Below, in pieces: positions 8,574-16,882 of a stretch of 64,000 nucleotides of DNA (positions are counted from its first letter, which is position 1; the number at the start of each line of letters is the position of its first letter). Below the pieces are notes generated by a model. It saw only the letters and a list, made by a program, of their open reading frames with translations. It had not been told where the DNA came from and searched no databases. Source of the stretch: Balneolaceae bacterium (GTDB lineage Bacteria > Bacteroidota > Rhodothermia > Balneolales > Balneolaceae); the NCBI GenBank assembly GCA_006969905.1, contig CP030887.1:2344730-2408729 (forward strand). Reading direction: 5' to 3'. A program made the position numbers and the translations under genes.

Positions 8574-9656
8574 GGGGAGGGCAACCGGGTACGCAAAGAA
8601 CTTGCCGGAGGGGCCGAAACGCACTACGTGCGCGGGGCCGGGGGTGAAGTACTGGCCGTCTATGAAAACGGAAGCCTGCAGTTCCACAACATCCTGGCGG
8701 GGGCCAACATCATAGGCACCTGGGACGGCACCCAGCGAAGGTACTTCCTGAAAGACCACCTGGGCTCTGTACGAACCACCGTTGACCAGAGTGGTAACGT
8801 GGACGGGTATGACGACTATTACCCGTTCGGGCTAACCATGCCTGGAAGGAGTAGCAATAGTGCGAATCCCAATGATAACTATAAGTTTACGGGACATGAG
8901 CGGGACGATGAAGCGGGGTTGAATTTGATTCATATGAACGCTCGTACCTACGATCCAGTAATACCAAGATTCCTTCAAATTGACCCTCACTATGATAATT
9001 ATCCGGAAACCAGCCCATATGCATATGTGGGAAACAATCCGTTGATCTATTCTGACCCTACGGGGAAAGATTGGTATTTAAATCTACAGGAAGGGCGAGT
9101 GGTTTGGTTTGATGGAAGCGATGACCGCTATGACGATGGATTTGTAAACATCGGTGAACTTAATGGTTTGGATGGTACTTCCATTGGGGATATAACCGAT
9201 CGGCTTGGAGAACTTGGTTATGAATATGGAATGTCTGCCGAAGAAGGCTTAGTAGTAGATACGGAAGGGCGTTATAAAGCCTGGGCGATGGAACAAATAT
9301 TCAGCCCTGAAAATGTTGGATTGATATTCTCTTTAGGATATGCAGGATCAGTGGATGGGACCAGGCAGCAGGCTACAAGCTTAGCCACACAAGAAGTACA
9401 AACTGTTGTACAAAATAGCACTGGTACGCTACAAAGAGCCAAAGAACTAGCTCAATCATGGTTAGGAAAAGGCTATCGAACAATTACAAATAAAGCCGGT
9501 GATAAAATTTATATTTCTAAAGACGGTACAAGAAAAATAAGATTCGATATGAATAATCCTGGCGGAGATAAACAACACATGCATTTAGAAGTGTTAAAGA
9601 ATGGAAAATGGAAAGATGCAACCGATACTCATCGGATTTACCCTAAACAGAATTAA
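8517..9656 (+). CDS. Displaced (orphan) RHS tip with a second, different toxin tail
   Basis: 379 residues, no signal peptide. Residues 1-15 (MLSNSSITADSSTLQ) are unique to the displaced copies; residues 16-180 duplicate the RHS core of the big gene and end with the hallmark PRFLQIDPH ... NNPLIYSDPTGKD. From about residue 183 the tail is unrelated to the first toxin. Its last about 75 residues (KGYRTITNKAGDKIYIS, RKIRFDMNNPGGDKQHMHLE, DTHRIYPK) form a compact basic alpha/beta domain with conserved-looking R, H-x-H and T-H residues, typical of small nuclease toxins, though I cannot name the family. A 67-residue probable immunity gene follows after 9 bases. Without an export signal it may be a silent cassette that becomes active by recombination into the full-length gene. 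Confidence 0.82.
   Translation: MLSNSSITADSSTLQYAYDGEGNRVRKELAGGAETHYVRGAGGEVLAVYENGSLQFHNILAGANIIGTWDGTQRRYFLKDHLGSVRTTVDQSGNVDGYDDYYPFGLTMPGRSSNSANPNDNYKFTGHERDDEAGLNLIHMNARTYDPVIPRFLQIDPHYDNYPETSPYAYVGNNPLIYSDPTGKDWYLNLQEGRVVWFDGSDDRYDDGFVNIGELNGLDGTSIGDITDRLGELGYEYGMSAEEGLVVDTEGRYKAWAMEQIFSPENVGLIFSLGYAGSVDGTRQQATSLATQEVQTVVQNSTGTLQRAKELAQSWLGKGYRTITNKAGDKIYISKDGTRKIRFDMNNPGGDKQHMHLEVLKNGKWKDATDTHRIYPKQN
8561..8915 (+). repeat. RHS core repeat, copy 2 (in the displaced tip)
   Basis: Partner of the repeat at 6613-6968. It carries the same codons from YAYDGEGNRV to NPNDNYK with few changes at the left and more silent changes at the right, then diverges (YIGEEQDD versus FTGHERDD) towards its own toxin tail. 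Confidence 0.85.
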
Positions 9657-9665
9657 TAAATAATT

Positions 9666-9869
9666 ATGAAGTTCAAGATATTAGTAAGCAGGCATTCTGA
9701 AAAAGTTTTTAAAATAGAAGAAGACTTTCCTGAAGTTGGAGCTTATTTATATGTTTTCGAAAAAGGTGAATGCATTAAAGATTATTTGCAAGATAATATT
9801 GACTTATGCAAGGAGTTTGCTTTCGAAGAATTTAACGTGCCGTTAGATAGTTGGAAGATTCAAGAATAG
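9666..9869 (+). CDS. Small probable immunity protein for the second RHS toxin
   Basis: 67 residues, ATG at 9666, nine bases after the toxin stop. Strongly acidic, with the segment YLYVFEKGECIKDYLQDN followed by LCKEFAFEEFNVPLDSW. This resembles small acidic proteins that I recall next to polymorphic toxins and toxin-like nucleases; the acidity would suit blocking a basic nuclease. No signal peptide or membrane helix. The function is inferred from position and character, with no recognised family name. Confidence 0.7.
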   Translation: MKFKILVSRHSEKVFKIEEDFPEVGAYLYVFEKGECIKDYLQDNIDLCKEFAFEEFNVPLDSWKIQE

Positions 9870-9903
9870 TAATTAAAACTTCACATAATCTTACTGAATA
9901 GGT

Positions 9904-9933
9904 AAAGCCTCGGCAATCTGTCGGGGCTTTTTT
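9904..9933 (+). terminator. Terminator after the second immunity gene
   Basis: Arms AAGCCTCGGCA / TGTCGGGGCTT pair over 11 bases with two wobbles around a three-base loop, followed by a run of T. Same position relative to its immunity gene and XRE gene as the terminator at 8098-8129. Confidence 0.75.
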
Positions 9934-9941
9934 GTTTGCTA

Positions 9942-10214
9942 CTAAAGAGCTTTTAGCTTGGTAGCCTTAATAAAATTGTCAATGGTGAGTAGCAAGGAAT
10001 CTCTATCCTGTTCGGGGAGGTTTTGGATTTCCTCCAAACGTTGCAGAGTTTGTTTATCAATCACAGGAGGTTGGGCATCTTCACTTACCAGAAAATCCAG
10101 GGTAACCTCAAATTTATTCGCCATTTCCCTTGAAGTCTTGACAGCTTCAGCTAACTCTTCCTGCGAAAGCCCCTTTGCCTTTCGCATACGCACCATTTGT
10201 ATTCCTATATCCAT
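9942..10214 (-). CDS. XRE-type regulator copy with deleted recognition region (probably degenerate)
   Basis: 90 residues, paralogous to the protein at 8134-8463. The first 31 residues agree almost completely (only Q20 becomes E), up to TSREM. Then 19 residues present in the other copy (IGKYEREEVVPSVEVAKKI) are missing in frame, and the sequence resumes at ANKFEVTLDFLV. The loss removes most of the recognition helix and helix 4 of the HTH domain, so specific DNA binding is unlikely. The C-terminal tail has drifted but is intact (LPEQDRDSLLLTIDNFIKA), leaving a possible dimerisation-only protein that could act as a dominant negative. Simple decay is the more cautious reading. Confidence 0.75.
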   Translation of the reverse strand: MDIGIQMVRMRKAKGLSQEELAEAVKTSREMANKFEVTLDFLVSEDAQPPVIDKQTLQRLEEIQNLPEQDRDSLLLTIDNFIKATKLKAL

Positions 10215-10325
10215 ATACTATTGGTAAACCCAATTGCTAATAAAAAAAAAGGTTAGCGATTATGGGTTATGTTATCCAACTCTTTAATTACAGCTGACTC
10301 CAGCACCCTGCAGTATGCCTATGAC
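10122..10325. repeat. Junction repeat, copy B
   Basis: Second copy of the block described at 8371-8573: N-terminal codons of the XRE gene, shared intergenic region and beginning of the RHS tip, in the same relative orientation. Confidence 0.85.
10227..10268. promoter_or_regulatory. Inverted repeat, second copy, abutting the truncated RHS tip
   Basis: Same arms as at 8476-8516 (10227-10240 and 10253-10268), with one extra A in the spacer. The right arm again ends immediately before the ATG (10269). Conservation of this non-coding stretch, against drift in the XRE codons, suggests function or recent conversion. Confidence 0.5.
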
Positions 10326-10613
10326 GCGGAGGGCAACCGGGTGAAGAAGAAAGTAGTGGGGGGCAGTACAGCGTACTATGTGCGGGGAGTGGATGGGCAA
10401 ACCCTGGCGGTGTATGACGGGTACGGAGCCTTACAGTTCTTTAATATCCTGGCGGGAAGCGAGGTAATCGGCACTTGGGACGGCACCCATCGAAGGTACT
10501 TCCTGAAAGACCACCTGGGTTCAGTCAGAACCACCGTTGATCAATCCGGTAATGTAGACGGCCATACAGCAAATAAACTGCTGAAGGTTGACTTAAGCTC
10601 CTCCACCAATTAA
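10269..10613 (+). pseudogene. Truncated third RHS tip without toxin tail
   Basis: 114 residues. It starts like the displaced tip at 8517 (MLSNSLITADSSTLQYAYD), follows the RHS core with more divergence (KKKVVGGSTAYYVRG, FFNILAGSEVIGTWDG) up to TVDQSGNVDG, and then breaks into an unrelated short end (HTANKLLKVDLSSSTN) where the other copies continue with YDDYYPFG. The remaining core, the DPxG boundary and any toxin or immunity gene are missing. This is a recombination remnant at the right border of the island. Confidence 0.8.
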
Positions 10614-10617
10614 ATAA

Positions 10618-10645
10618 AAGCCAATTCGGGAAACCGGATTGGCTT
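10618..10645 (+). terminator. Hairpin closing the RHS island
   Basis: Arms AAGCCAATTCGG / CCGGATTGGCTT pair over 12 bases with one wobble. There is little T after the arm, so termination may be weak. The AGCCAAT arm resembles the terminator at 1319-1351 on the other side of the island. Confidence 0.55.
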
Positions 10646-10790
10646 GTCAATTATTGCTAAAAAGCTAGTTTTACATTTTTTCTTACGGCTTTACAAGTCG
10701 TTACTTGCCTTATCATTATAATCTTTATGAATCGGATTATTTCGGGTGTAAGGTCCTATTCGGCTTTCCATTAAAATTTATACTTGAACT

Positions 10791-13178
10791 ATGCTTAAAA
10801 ACTATCTACTTACCTCGTGGCGAAACTTAGTTAAATATAAAGGTTATTCCTTCGTAAACCTGGCTGGCCTGGTACTTGGGTTATCAGCCTTTATAATACT
10901 TGGGCTTTATGTATGGGAAGATTTAAGCTTTAACAAGTTCAATTCCAAGTATGACCGTATAGCCCGTGTGGTTACCATAGATAAAGCCAGGGGGGTTTCT
11001 TCTCAGAGAGTGGGCGTTTCTTATCCCGCACTTGCTACGGCAATGAAGGATAATATCCCCGAAATTGTGGAAACCACAAGAATTATGGGGCAAGGAAACA
11101 ACCCAATAAGAGTAGAAAATGAGTTTTATGATGTGGATGGACGTTATTTAACCGAGAATGCGTTTTTTAAAATATTTGATTTTGAGCTATTAGAAGGCAG
11201 CTATGAAGAAGTACTTACCCAACCTCAGACGGTTGTAATTACCGAAGATTTTGCAAGGAAAGTGTTTGGAACTACATCAGTTTTGGGGGAGTCGATTGAA
11301 ATTCAGCAGGGAACCCAGTATGAAATTGTAGGGGTAATGGAAAATGTACCCCCCAGTTCACATTTTCAATTCGAAATTCTACAGGCTATGGTTCCCAGCA
11401 CTGATCAACAAGGCTTCATCCAGTTCCTGCAATCATGGGGTTCAATTAGTGTTCAAACCTATGTGTTATTCGATCAGCCCCGCGATGTGGCTCCTTATGC
11501 TGACAGGTTACGTGAAATAGCTATGGATAATGGCGGATATGAGATGTTTTATCCAACGCTTCAGGCACTTGAGGATGTTCATCTTAATTCTCCGGATGTT
11601 CTTTTTGAAATCAATAACCGAAAAAGCGATATGGGTAATGTTTACATTATGTCTGCTATTGGTTTATTAGTATTGATACTCGCATGTTTTAATTATGTTA
11701 ATTTGGTTACTGCGCGTTCCACATCAAGAGCTAAAGAAATTGGAATTAGGAAAGTAGCAGGGGGAGCAAAAGGGCAATTAATTTTTCAACATCTTACTGA
11801 GTCTGTATTTCAGGTTATAGTGGCATTTATAGTTTCAATAGCTATTGTCTTTATTTCAATACCTTTTTTCAACGACACTTATTCCCGATATGCAGAGGCA
11901 GGCTGGTTGCTTGATCCTGTATTTATACTTGTTTCAATGGCAGGAATTTTGGTAATTAGTTTTCTATCCGGTATTTATCCCTCGCTGGTGCTATCCTCTT
12001 TTACTCCTTCTGCTGTATTAAAAGGAAGTTTTAAATCTGGCTCAAAAGGATCTTTGCTCAGGCATTCGCTAGTAGTGATACAATTCATGATTTCTGTTGC
12101 TTTACTAGCTGGAACATTAGTTGTTTACCAACAAATGGAGTTTATTTTTAACGCAGATTTGGGTTATGATCGTGATCAAATTATCACTTTAAATACAGGA
12201 CCGGTTAGCAGTCCACAAACTTCGATGACCTTATACCAAGAACTATCGAGGGTGCCTGGAGTAATTTCAGTAGGAGCTACTTCGTCCCAGATCGGTTCGG
12301 GGTATGGACGTTCAGGAGTTTCTCCTGAAGGTATTTCTACTGATGAAAATATTATAACCAGTGTAACTAATATTAATGCCAGTTATATTCCTACAATGGG
12401 AATAAATATGGCGGAGGGAAGAAACTTTTCAGAGACTTTTTCCGATTCAGGGAGATCAGTGATAGTAAATGAAGCTTTTTTGGAAATGTTAGCCTGGAAT
12501 GAAGCTACAGGCAAAACCCTGACATTTGGTGCCAATGGGAATAACCCCACCACATTAGAAATAGTAGGGGTTGTTTCTGATTTTCATTTTGCAACAGTAA
12601 AGCATGAGGTAGAGCCTCTTGTACTGTTTTATTCCAGATCGCTTCCAGTAGTATCAGTAAAAGTGGCAAAAGAAAATGTGCAGTCTGCAATAGCAGGTTT
12701 AGAAGAGGCATGGGAATTGATAATAACCAACAGGCCGTTTGATTTTACTTTTTTGGACGATTCTTTTGCACAGCAGTACAACACAGAACAAGCCCTGGCC
12801 AAAATTATCCGACACTTCTCAATTTTGGCTATTTCAATTGCAGCAGTTGGACTCTTTATTCTTTCGGTATTTACTGTTCAGCAGCGAAGAAAAGAGATCG
12901 GAATTCGTAAAGTTCTTGGGTCAAGCACCCAGGGAATAAGCCTTTTACTTGGAAAAGATTTTCTAAAATGGATTTTAATTTCAAATGTGCTTGGTTTACC
13001 AATTGCGTGGTTTTTTCTCGATGAATGGCTCTCAAACTTCAGATATAGAATAGACCTGGGAGTTACTCCATTTATCGTAGCGCTATCAGTTTCGATGTTT
13101 ATTGCAGCCCTCACCATCAGCATACAATCCTATAAAGCTGCAACGGAAAATCCTATTAGGAGCCTGAGAAGTGAATAA
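10791..13178 (+). CDS. ABC transporter permease, FtsX/MacB-like with two FtsX domains
   Basis: 795 residues. It begins MLKNYLLTSWRNLVKYKGYSF, the typical start of the long Bacteroidota MacB-like permeases. Order: membrane helix (about 20-42), MacB-type periplasmic domain (about 50-270), a three-helix FtsX block with the ARSTSRAKEIGIRKVAGG motif (about 280-400), a helix near 425-445, a second periplasmic domain (about 450-660) and a second FtsX block with the motif RRKEIGIRKVLGSS. These permeases pair with a separate ATPase to drive mechanical work on periplasmic partners (lipoprotein, peptide or drug export). No ATPase gene is adjacent, so the partner is elsewhere. The ATG at 10791 is preceded by about 175 bases of non-coding DNA. 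Confidence 0.9.
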   Translation: MLKNYLLTSWRNLVKYKGYSFVNLAGLVLGLSAFIILGLYVWEDLSFNKFNSKYDRIARVVTIDKARGVSSQRVGVSYPALATAMKDNIPEIVETTRIMGQGNNPIRVENEFYDVDGRYLTENAFFKIFDFELLEGSYEEVLTQPQTVVITEDFARKVFGTTSVLGESIEIQQGTQYEIVGVMENVPPSSHFQFEILQAMVPSTDQQGFIQFLQSWGSISVQTYVLFDQPRDVAPYADRLREIAMDNGGYEMFYPTLQALEDVHLNSPDVLFEINNRKSDMGNVYIMSAIGLLVLILACFNYVNLVTARSTSRAKEIGIRKVAGGAKGQLIFQHLTESVFQVIVAFIVSIAIVFISIPFFNDTYSRYAEAGWLLDPVFILVSMAGILVISFLSGIYPSLVLSSFTPSAVLKGSFKSGSKGSLLRHSLVVIQFMISVALLAGTLVVYQQMEFIFNADLGYDRDQIITLNTGPVSSPQTSMTLYQELSRVPGVISVGATSSQIGSGYGRSGVSPEGISTDENIITSVTNINASYIPTMGINMAEGRNFSETFSDSGRSVIVNEAFLEMLAWNEATGKTLTFGANGNNPTTLEIVGVVSDFHFATVKHEVEPLVLFYSRSLPVVSVKVAKENVQSAIAGLEEAWELIITNRPFDFTFLDDSFAQQYNTEQALAKIIRHFSILAISIAAVGLFILSVFTVQQRRKEIGIRKVLGSSTQGISLLLGKDFLKWILISNVLGLPIAWFFLDEWLSNFRYRIDLGVTPFIVALSVSMFIAALTISIQSYKAATENPIRSLRSE

Positions 13179-13204
13179 TAGTTAATGGTTTTCAATTACG
13201 ACAA

Positions 13205-13232
13205 AATCTTAAATAGCTCTTAGTTTAAGATT
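13205..13232. terminator. AT-rich hairpin between convergent genes
   Basis: Arms AATCTTAAA / TTTAAGATT with a ten-base loop lie between the stops of the permease gene (+) and the TonB receptor gene (-). T-rich sequence follows on the plus side, and it may serve both directions. Confidence 0.5.
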
Positions 13233-13245
13233 GTATTTGTTTGTT

Positions 13246-15855
13246 TTAAAAACCCATTGAAACTTTAAAGCTTGGCTGGAATCCTAAGTCATAAACGCTG
13301 ATTGTTGCAGCCTCAATAGCTCTTTCTGCGGTGTTTCTACCTTCTTTAATATCCGAATACCACGGGTTATCCCGGTCCAGCAGATTGTAGACCGAAAAGG
13401 CAACTTCTATACGGTTTCCTCTTTTTGAGTAATGCTTATAAGAAGCGCTGAGGTCGATCCGTGAATAATCGCCCAATCGTTCTTGTTCAAAAGCTCCGGG
13501 TCGAAGTCCTCTGGCGGGGTTTCCGGTGGCATAATTCCATACCACATAAATATTCAGTCCTTTTGAAAGGTTAAAATCACTCATCAGGGAGAACTGATGT
13601 GTTCGATCCCAGTCAGGGTAAAAGGGTTTTCCTTCATTAAGGCGGAGGTTTTCGATTTCTATGGATGAAAGTGTATAGGTTGCTGAAAGCTGTGTTTTTG
13701 AAATTTTCTGCCGTACAAAAAACTCAAGACCTTTTCCTTCTCCATTGCTTTGATAATACCATGGGGTTTCATCTTCATTAAAAGTGAGTGAAATAAATTG
13801 GGTGTTAAGCCCATGTACTCTCAGGTTTTCAAACAGCTTGTAGTATCCTTCAACCCTGAAGACAAAATTGTTACCGGGATTGAATTGTATTCCGGCAGAA
13901 TAATTTTTTGTAGACGAAGGGGGTTGCTCCTCATTCGACATAATCCAAAAATCAGTACTGTTGATATTGTAGAAGTCCAGCCTGTGCAGGTATTGATAGC
14001 TTTGGCTAAATCCTAAAGAGGCAGTGATTTTGGATTGGGGAAAGAACCGGATCTTCACACGAGGAGAGAAATCTAAATAACGGCCATTACTGAAATAGTG
14101 AAGCCGGGTACCTATTTGTATTTCCGAATCAGTGGTTGGGCGTACATTAATTTGGCTGAAAGCATCTATGAGTTGGCTTGTTCGCCTGCTCCTGAAAGAG
14201 TTACTTATTGCGCTTTCTTCACGGTACACTACTTCAAAATCACTGTAGGAGAAACCATAGTTTAGCTCGTAATCCTGGAATGTAGAATGGAAATTCTGCT
14301 GAATATTGAACTCCTGGAGTGAGTTTTCAAGTGATAAAGGACTGATAGTAACTTCGATTCCCTGCCGGAGACCATTGTTGGTTTGCTCTTGAAATGTTCT
14401 GGCATCTGTTTTTAAATAGTTTGAGAAATAATCACTAAACCCTATAGAGCTTTGAGAAATAGTTGACGTTCCAATTTTAACATTATAAGAACCGGATATG
14501 ATTTTATTAGACCAGTTATTGTTGGTTTCAAAGTCCAGTTCATTATTAAGAATTGAGCGCGTATAGTTTTGAGAAGCATAATCTTCACCTATATATCCAC
14601 TAAGTATAATCTGGGAACCATTTGATTGTTCAAAGTAAACTTTAGCATGCGCATCATAAAAAGAAGCAGAGGTTGAAACAGGGGTGCGGTTTCTTCGCTG
14701 GAGATCCTGGATATCAGGATCATTAAAGTCATAATCACGATCCAGGTCAAGCCCATATTCTATTAAAGAAGGGTTATTAAGCCAGTTCATTTGATCAATA
14801 AAAGAATGCCTGCCGGATAAGAGCCAACTGGATTTGCCCTTCAAAAGGGGGCCTTCAATGGTTGTGTGTATAGCTGTATTGCTGATTCCCACATTTCCTG
14901 AATATTCCTGCAAACCTCCTGTTTTGGTAATCAGGGAAAGTACGCCTCCATGAGGTGCCCGGAACTGGGCAGGGGTTATATCATAAAAGAAGCCGCTTGT
15001 TTTCAGGATATCAGCATTCATAGCATCAATCAATCCAAATAAGTGGCTTTGGTTGTACATAGTCAATCCATCTAGTAAAACACGAAAACCATCCGGAGGG
15101 CTTCCTCTTACATTCAAGCCATCATTTACGGCAGATTCTGTAAGAACAGAGGGCAGGGTTTGTAGAGACCGGATTGCATTACTTTCACCTAAAGGACTAA
15201 ATGTTCCAATTTTTACGAGGCCGTCTAGCAAACTATCGGATGGATTTATACGATGAGAGCCTTCCACTATAATTTCATTACCTGCATAAGGCTGGGGCTG
15301 CAAACGGACAGCTAAATCTTGCCAGTTGTTTTTCTCAGACAGCCTGAAATCGAGGGTAACAGGATTATAACCTGCATAGGAAAAGAGTACGGAAAGGGAA
15401 TCCTGCCGGGTTTCAATAACAGCATTAAATGTACCCAGTTCAGTTGCCGCAGTACCTGTAATCGAGCCATCTTGCAGCCAAGATATAGTAGAATAGGGGA
15501 GGCGCTCTCCGGTTTGACTGTCCAGGATATAGCCGGAGAGTTTTATTTGGTTGGTTTGAGAAGTAGTAATACTCTTATATAAAAGCGCCTGTTTGCGCCT
15601 TTCATCCAGTTTTAGTCCAATGGAAAGTTTGTTTAGCTCTTTTGTAAGGTCGTTTAATACTTCCGGGTAATCTCCGGATAGGGATAGTTCGATGTTGCTT
15701 ACCAGAGACTCCCGATAGAGGAACTTAACTTCTGTTTTATCCTCAAATTCTTTAATGATCTTTAGGAGGTTCTCACGTTCAAAAGAAAAGCTTTGTGCTT
15801 TAGAATAAGCGCTTAGAATAATGCAAAGAAAGAGTAAAGAAGCCCAAAACTTCAT
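13246..15855 (-). CDS. TonB-dependent receptor with STN signalling domain
   Basis: 869 residues. Signal peptide to about residue 20 (ending YSKAQ); STN/secretin-type N-terminal domain about 21-110 (ENLLKIIKEFEDKTEVKFLY); carboxypeptidase-like beta domain about 123-205 (LSGYILDSQTGERLPYSTI); plug about 215-330 with RSLQTLPSV and GLNVRGSPPDG; then the 22-strand barrel ending in FKVSMGF with the terminal aromatic. The STN domain is the part that in FecA-type receptors contacts the anti-sigma factor. The gene starts 4 bases after a FecR gene in an operon led by an ECF sigma factor, so it is probably both target and input of that switch. The substrate is unknown: nothing in the neighbourhood points specifically to iron or a glycan. 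Confidence 0.9.
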   Translation of the reverse strand: MKFWASLLFLCIILSAYSKAQSFSFERENLLKIIKEFEDKTEVKFLYRESLVSNIELSLSGDYPEVLNDLTKELNKLSIGLKLDERRKQALLYKSITTSQTNQIKLSGYILDSQTGERLPYSTISWLQDGSITGTAATELGTFNAVIETRQDSLSVLFSYAGYNPVTLDFRLSEKNNWQDLAVRLQPQPYAGNEIIVEGSHRINPSDSLLDGLVKIGTFSPLGESNAIRSLQTLPSVLTESAVNDGLNVRGSPPDGFRVLLDGLTMYNQSHLFGLIDAMNADILKTSGFFYDITPAQFRAPHGGVLSLITKTGGLQEYSGNVGISNTAIHTTIEGPLLKGKSSWLLSGRHSFIDQMNWLNNPSLIEYGLDLDRDYDFNDPDIQDLQRRNRTPVSTSASFYDAHAKVYFEQSNGSQIILSGYIGEDYASQNYTRSILNNELDFETNNNWSNKIISGSYNVKIGTSTISQSSIGFSDYFSNYLKTDARTFQEQTNNGLRQGIEVTISPLSLENSLQEFNIQQNFHSTFQDYELNYGFSYSDFEVVYREESAISNSFRSRRTSQLIDAFSQINVRPTTDSEIQIGTRLHYFSNGRYLDFSPRVKIRFFPQSKITASLGFSQSYQYLHRLDFYNINSTDFWIMSNEEQPPSSTKNYSAGIQFNPGNNFVFRVEGYYKLFENLRVHGLNTQFISLTFNEDETPWYYQSNGEGKGLEFFVRQKISKTQLSATYTLSSIEIENLRLNEGKPFYPDWDRTHQFSLMSDFNLSKGLNIYVVWNYATGNPARGLRPGAFEQERLGDYSRIDLSASYKHYSKRGNRIEVAFSVYNLLDRDNPWYSDIKEGRNTAERAIEAATISVYDLGFQPSFKVSMGF

Positions 15856-15859
15856 ATTC

Positions 15860-16819
15860 TTAGTTTAGTGGAATAAACTGATAATTGCGTTCCCCGGTTT
15901 TTCGGAAAGTACCCGAAAGTATTATACCCAGATCAGACAAGGTATTTTCTGCCTGGTCGAGTATAATAGTTCCTCCCAGTAATTCAGAGGGATTTTCTAC
16001 TCCCGAGATATCTAATGTAATGTTAAAATGTTGTTCAAGTTCAAAAACAGCTGATTGTATGCTGGTATTATCAAGTGAAAGCTGGTTACTCATCCAATCG
16101 GTATATAACTCCGGATTAGATGCTATAGCTTCAGAAAGCTCTCCTTCCAATATTGCAGCAGATTGGCCGGGTATTAATATTACTTGGTTTTCTTTTTTAT
16201 CTTCCAATTGAATGCTGCCTTCTTCCAGGTATACCATAGTTGCATTGCCCCAGGTACTTAAATTAAAGCATGTTCCCAGTACAGTAACTAAACCCTGGTC
16301 AGATGCAACATTGAAAGGATTTGAAGGATCTTTTGCTACATCAAAAAAACCTTCTCCTTCCAGTTTGTAGCTTCTGATATTACCAGAGGCAAGCTCATAT
16401 AAACTGGAATAGGGACGTAGCGTTATTACAGAGCCATCTTCAAGGTTTATTGTTTCGATCTGGCCCTGGCTTTGGGCTATTAAAACTGGTCGTGTCTGGT
16501 TATAAAGAAAAAGCCCTGTGAAGGAAGCAATCAAGATTGTAGCAGCCACAGCCCATCTCAATATTGCCGGATTTTGATAGAAGGGGATTACATTGGCTTT
16601 TTTTGGTTTCTGAGTTTTTTCTTTAATGCTTTCCCATATATCTGAAGAAGATGGATGACTCAGAATTTCCTCCACCTCTCGTTGTTTAAACTCATGTAAC
16701 AAACCAACAAGCTCATCCTGAATGTCCCCGGTTCCTTTTTTGGACTCCAGAGATAATCCTATTTGTTGGGCAAGCAACAAATCTCGATCATTTTCAGGTA
16801 AAAGGTTTATAGTTTCCAT
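15860..16819 (-). CDS. FecR-type anti-sigma factor
   Basis: 319 residues from the ATG at 16819 (METINLLPENDRDLLLAQQ); an in-frame ATG 45 bases further up is less likely. An N-terminal cytoplasmic part of about 95 residues would hold the sigma factor. One membrane helix follows (about 97-115, AVAATILIASFTGLFLY). Then comes the FecR periplasmic domain (about 125-225; IETINLEDGSVITLRPYSSL, GEGFFDVAKDPSNPF, GTCFNLSTW) and a C-terminal STN-like DUF4974 part (QLSLDNTSIQSAVFELEQHF). In this family the periplasmic part senses the loaded receptor through its STN domain and the signal releases the sigma factor. The sigma gene is two genes upstream and the receptor follows at 4 bases. Confidence 0.88.
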   Translation of the reverse strand: METINLLPENDRDLLLAQQIGLSLESKKGTGDIQDELVGLLHEFKQREVEEILSHPSSSDIWESIKEKTQKPKKANVIPFYQNPAILRWAVAATILIASFTGLFLYNQTRPVLIAQSQGQIETINLEDGSVITLRPYSSLYELASGNIRSYKLEGEGFFDVAKDPSNPFNVASDQGLVTVLGTCFNLSTWGNATMVYLEEGSIQLEDKKENQVILIPGQSAAILEGELSEAIASNPELYTDWMSNQLSLDNTSIQSAVFELEQHFNITLDISGVENPSELLGGTIILDQAENTLSDLGIILSGTFRKTGERNYQFIPLN

Positions 16820-16882
16820 GATTTTGATATATAGGAAAAGCAGGCTGCTATCAACAGCCTGCAATTCTTTTTTACGGGTTAG

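Noticed and set aside
8464-10268. Insertion sequence carrying the XRE genes
   Set aside because: No transposase, no terminal inverted repeats at the unit ends and no target duplication could be seen; block duplication by RHS recombination explains the pattern.
13246-15855. SusC/SusD-type glycan uptake system
   Set aside because: No SusD-like lipoprotein follows the receptor, and the operon lipoprotein lacks the SusD helical pattern; the STN domain and FecR/sigma context point to a FecA-type system.
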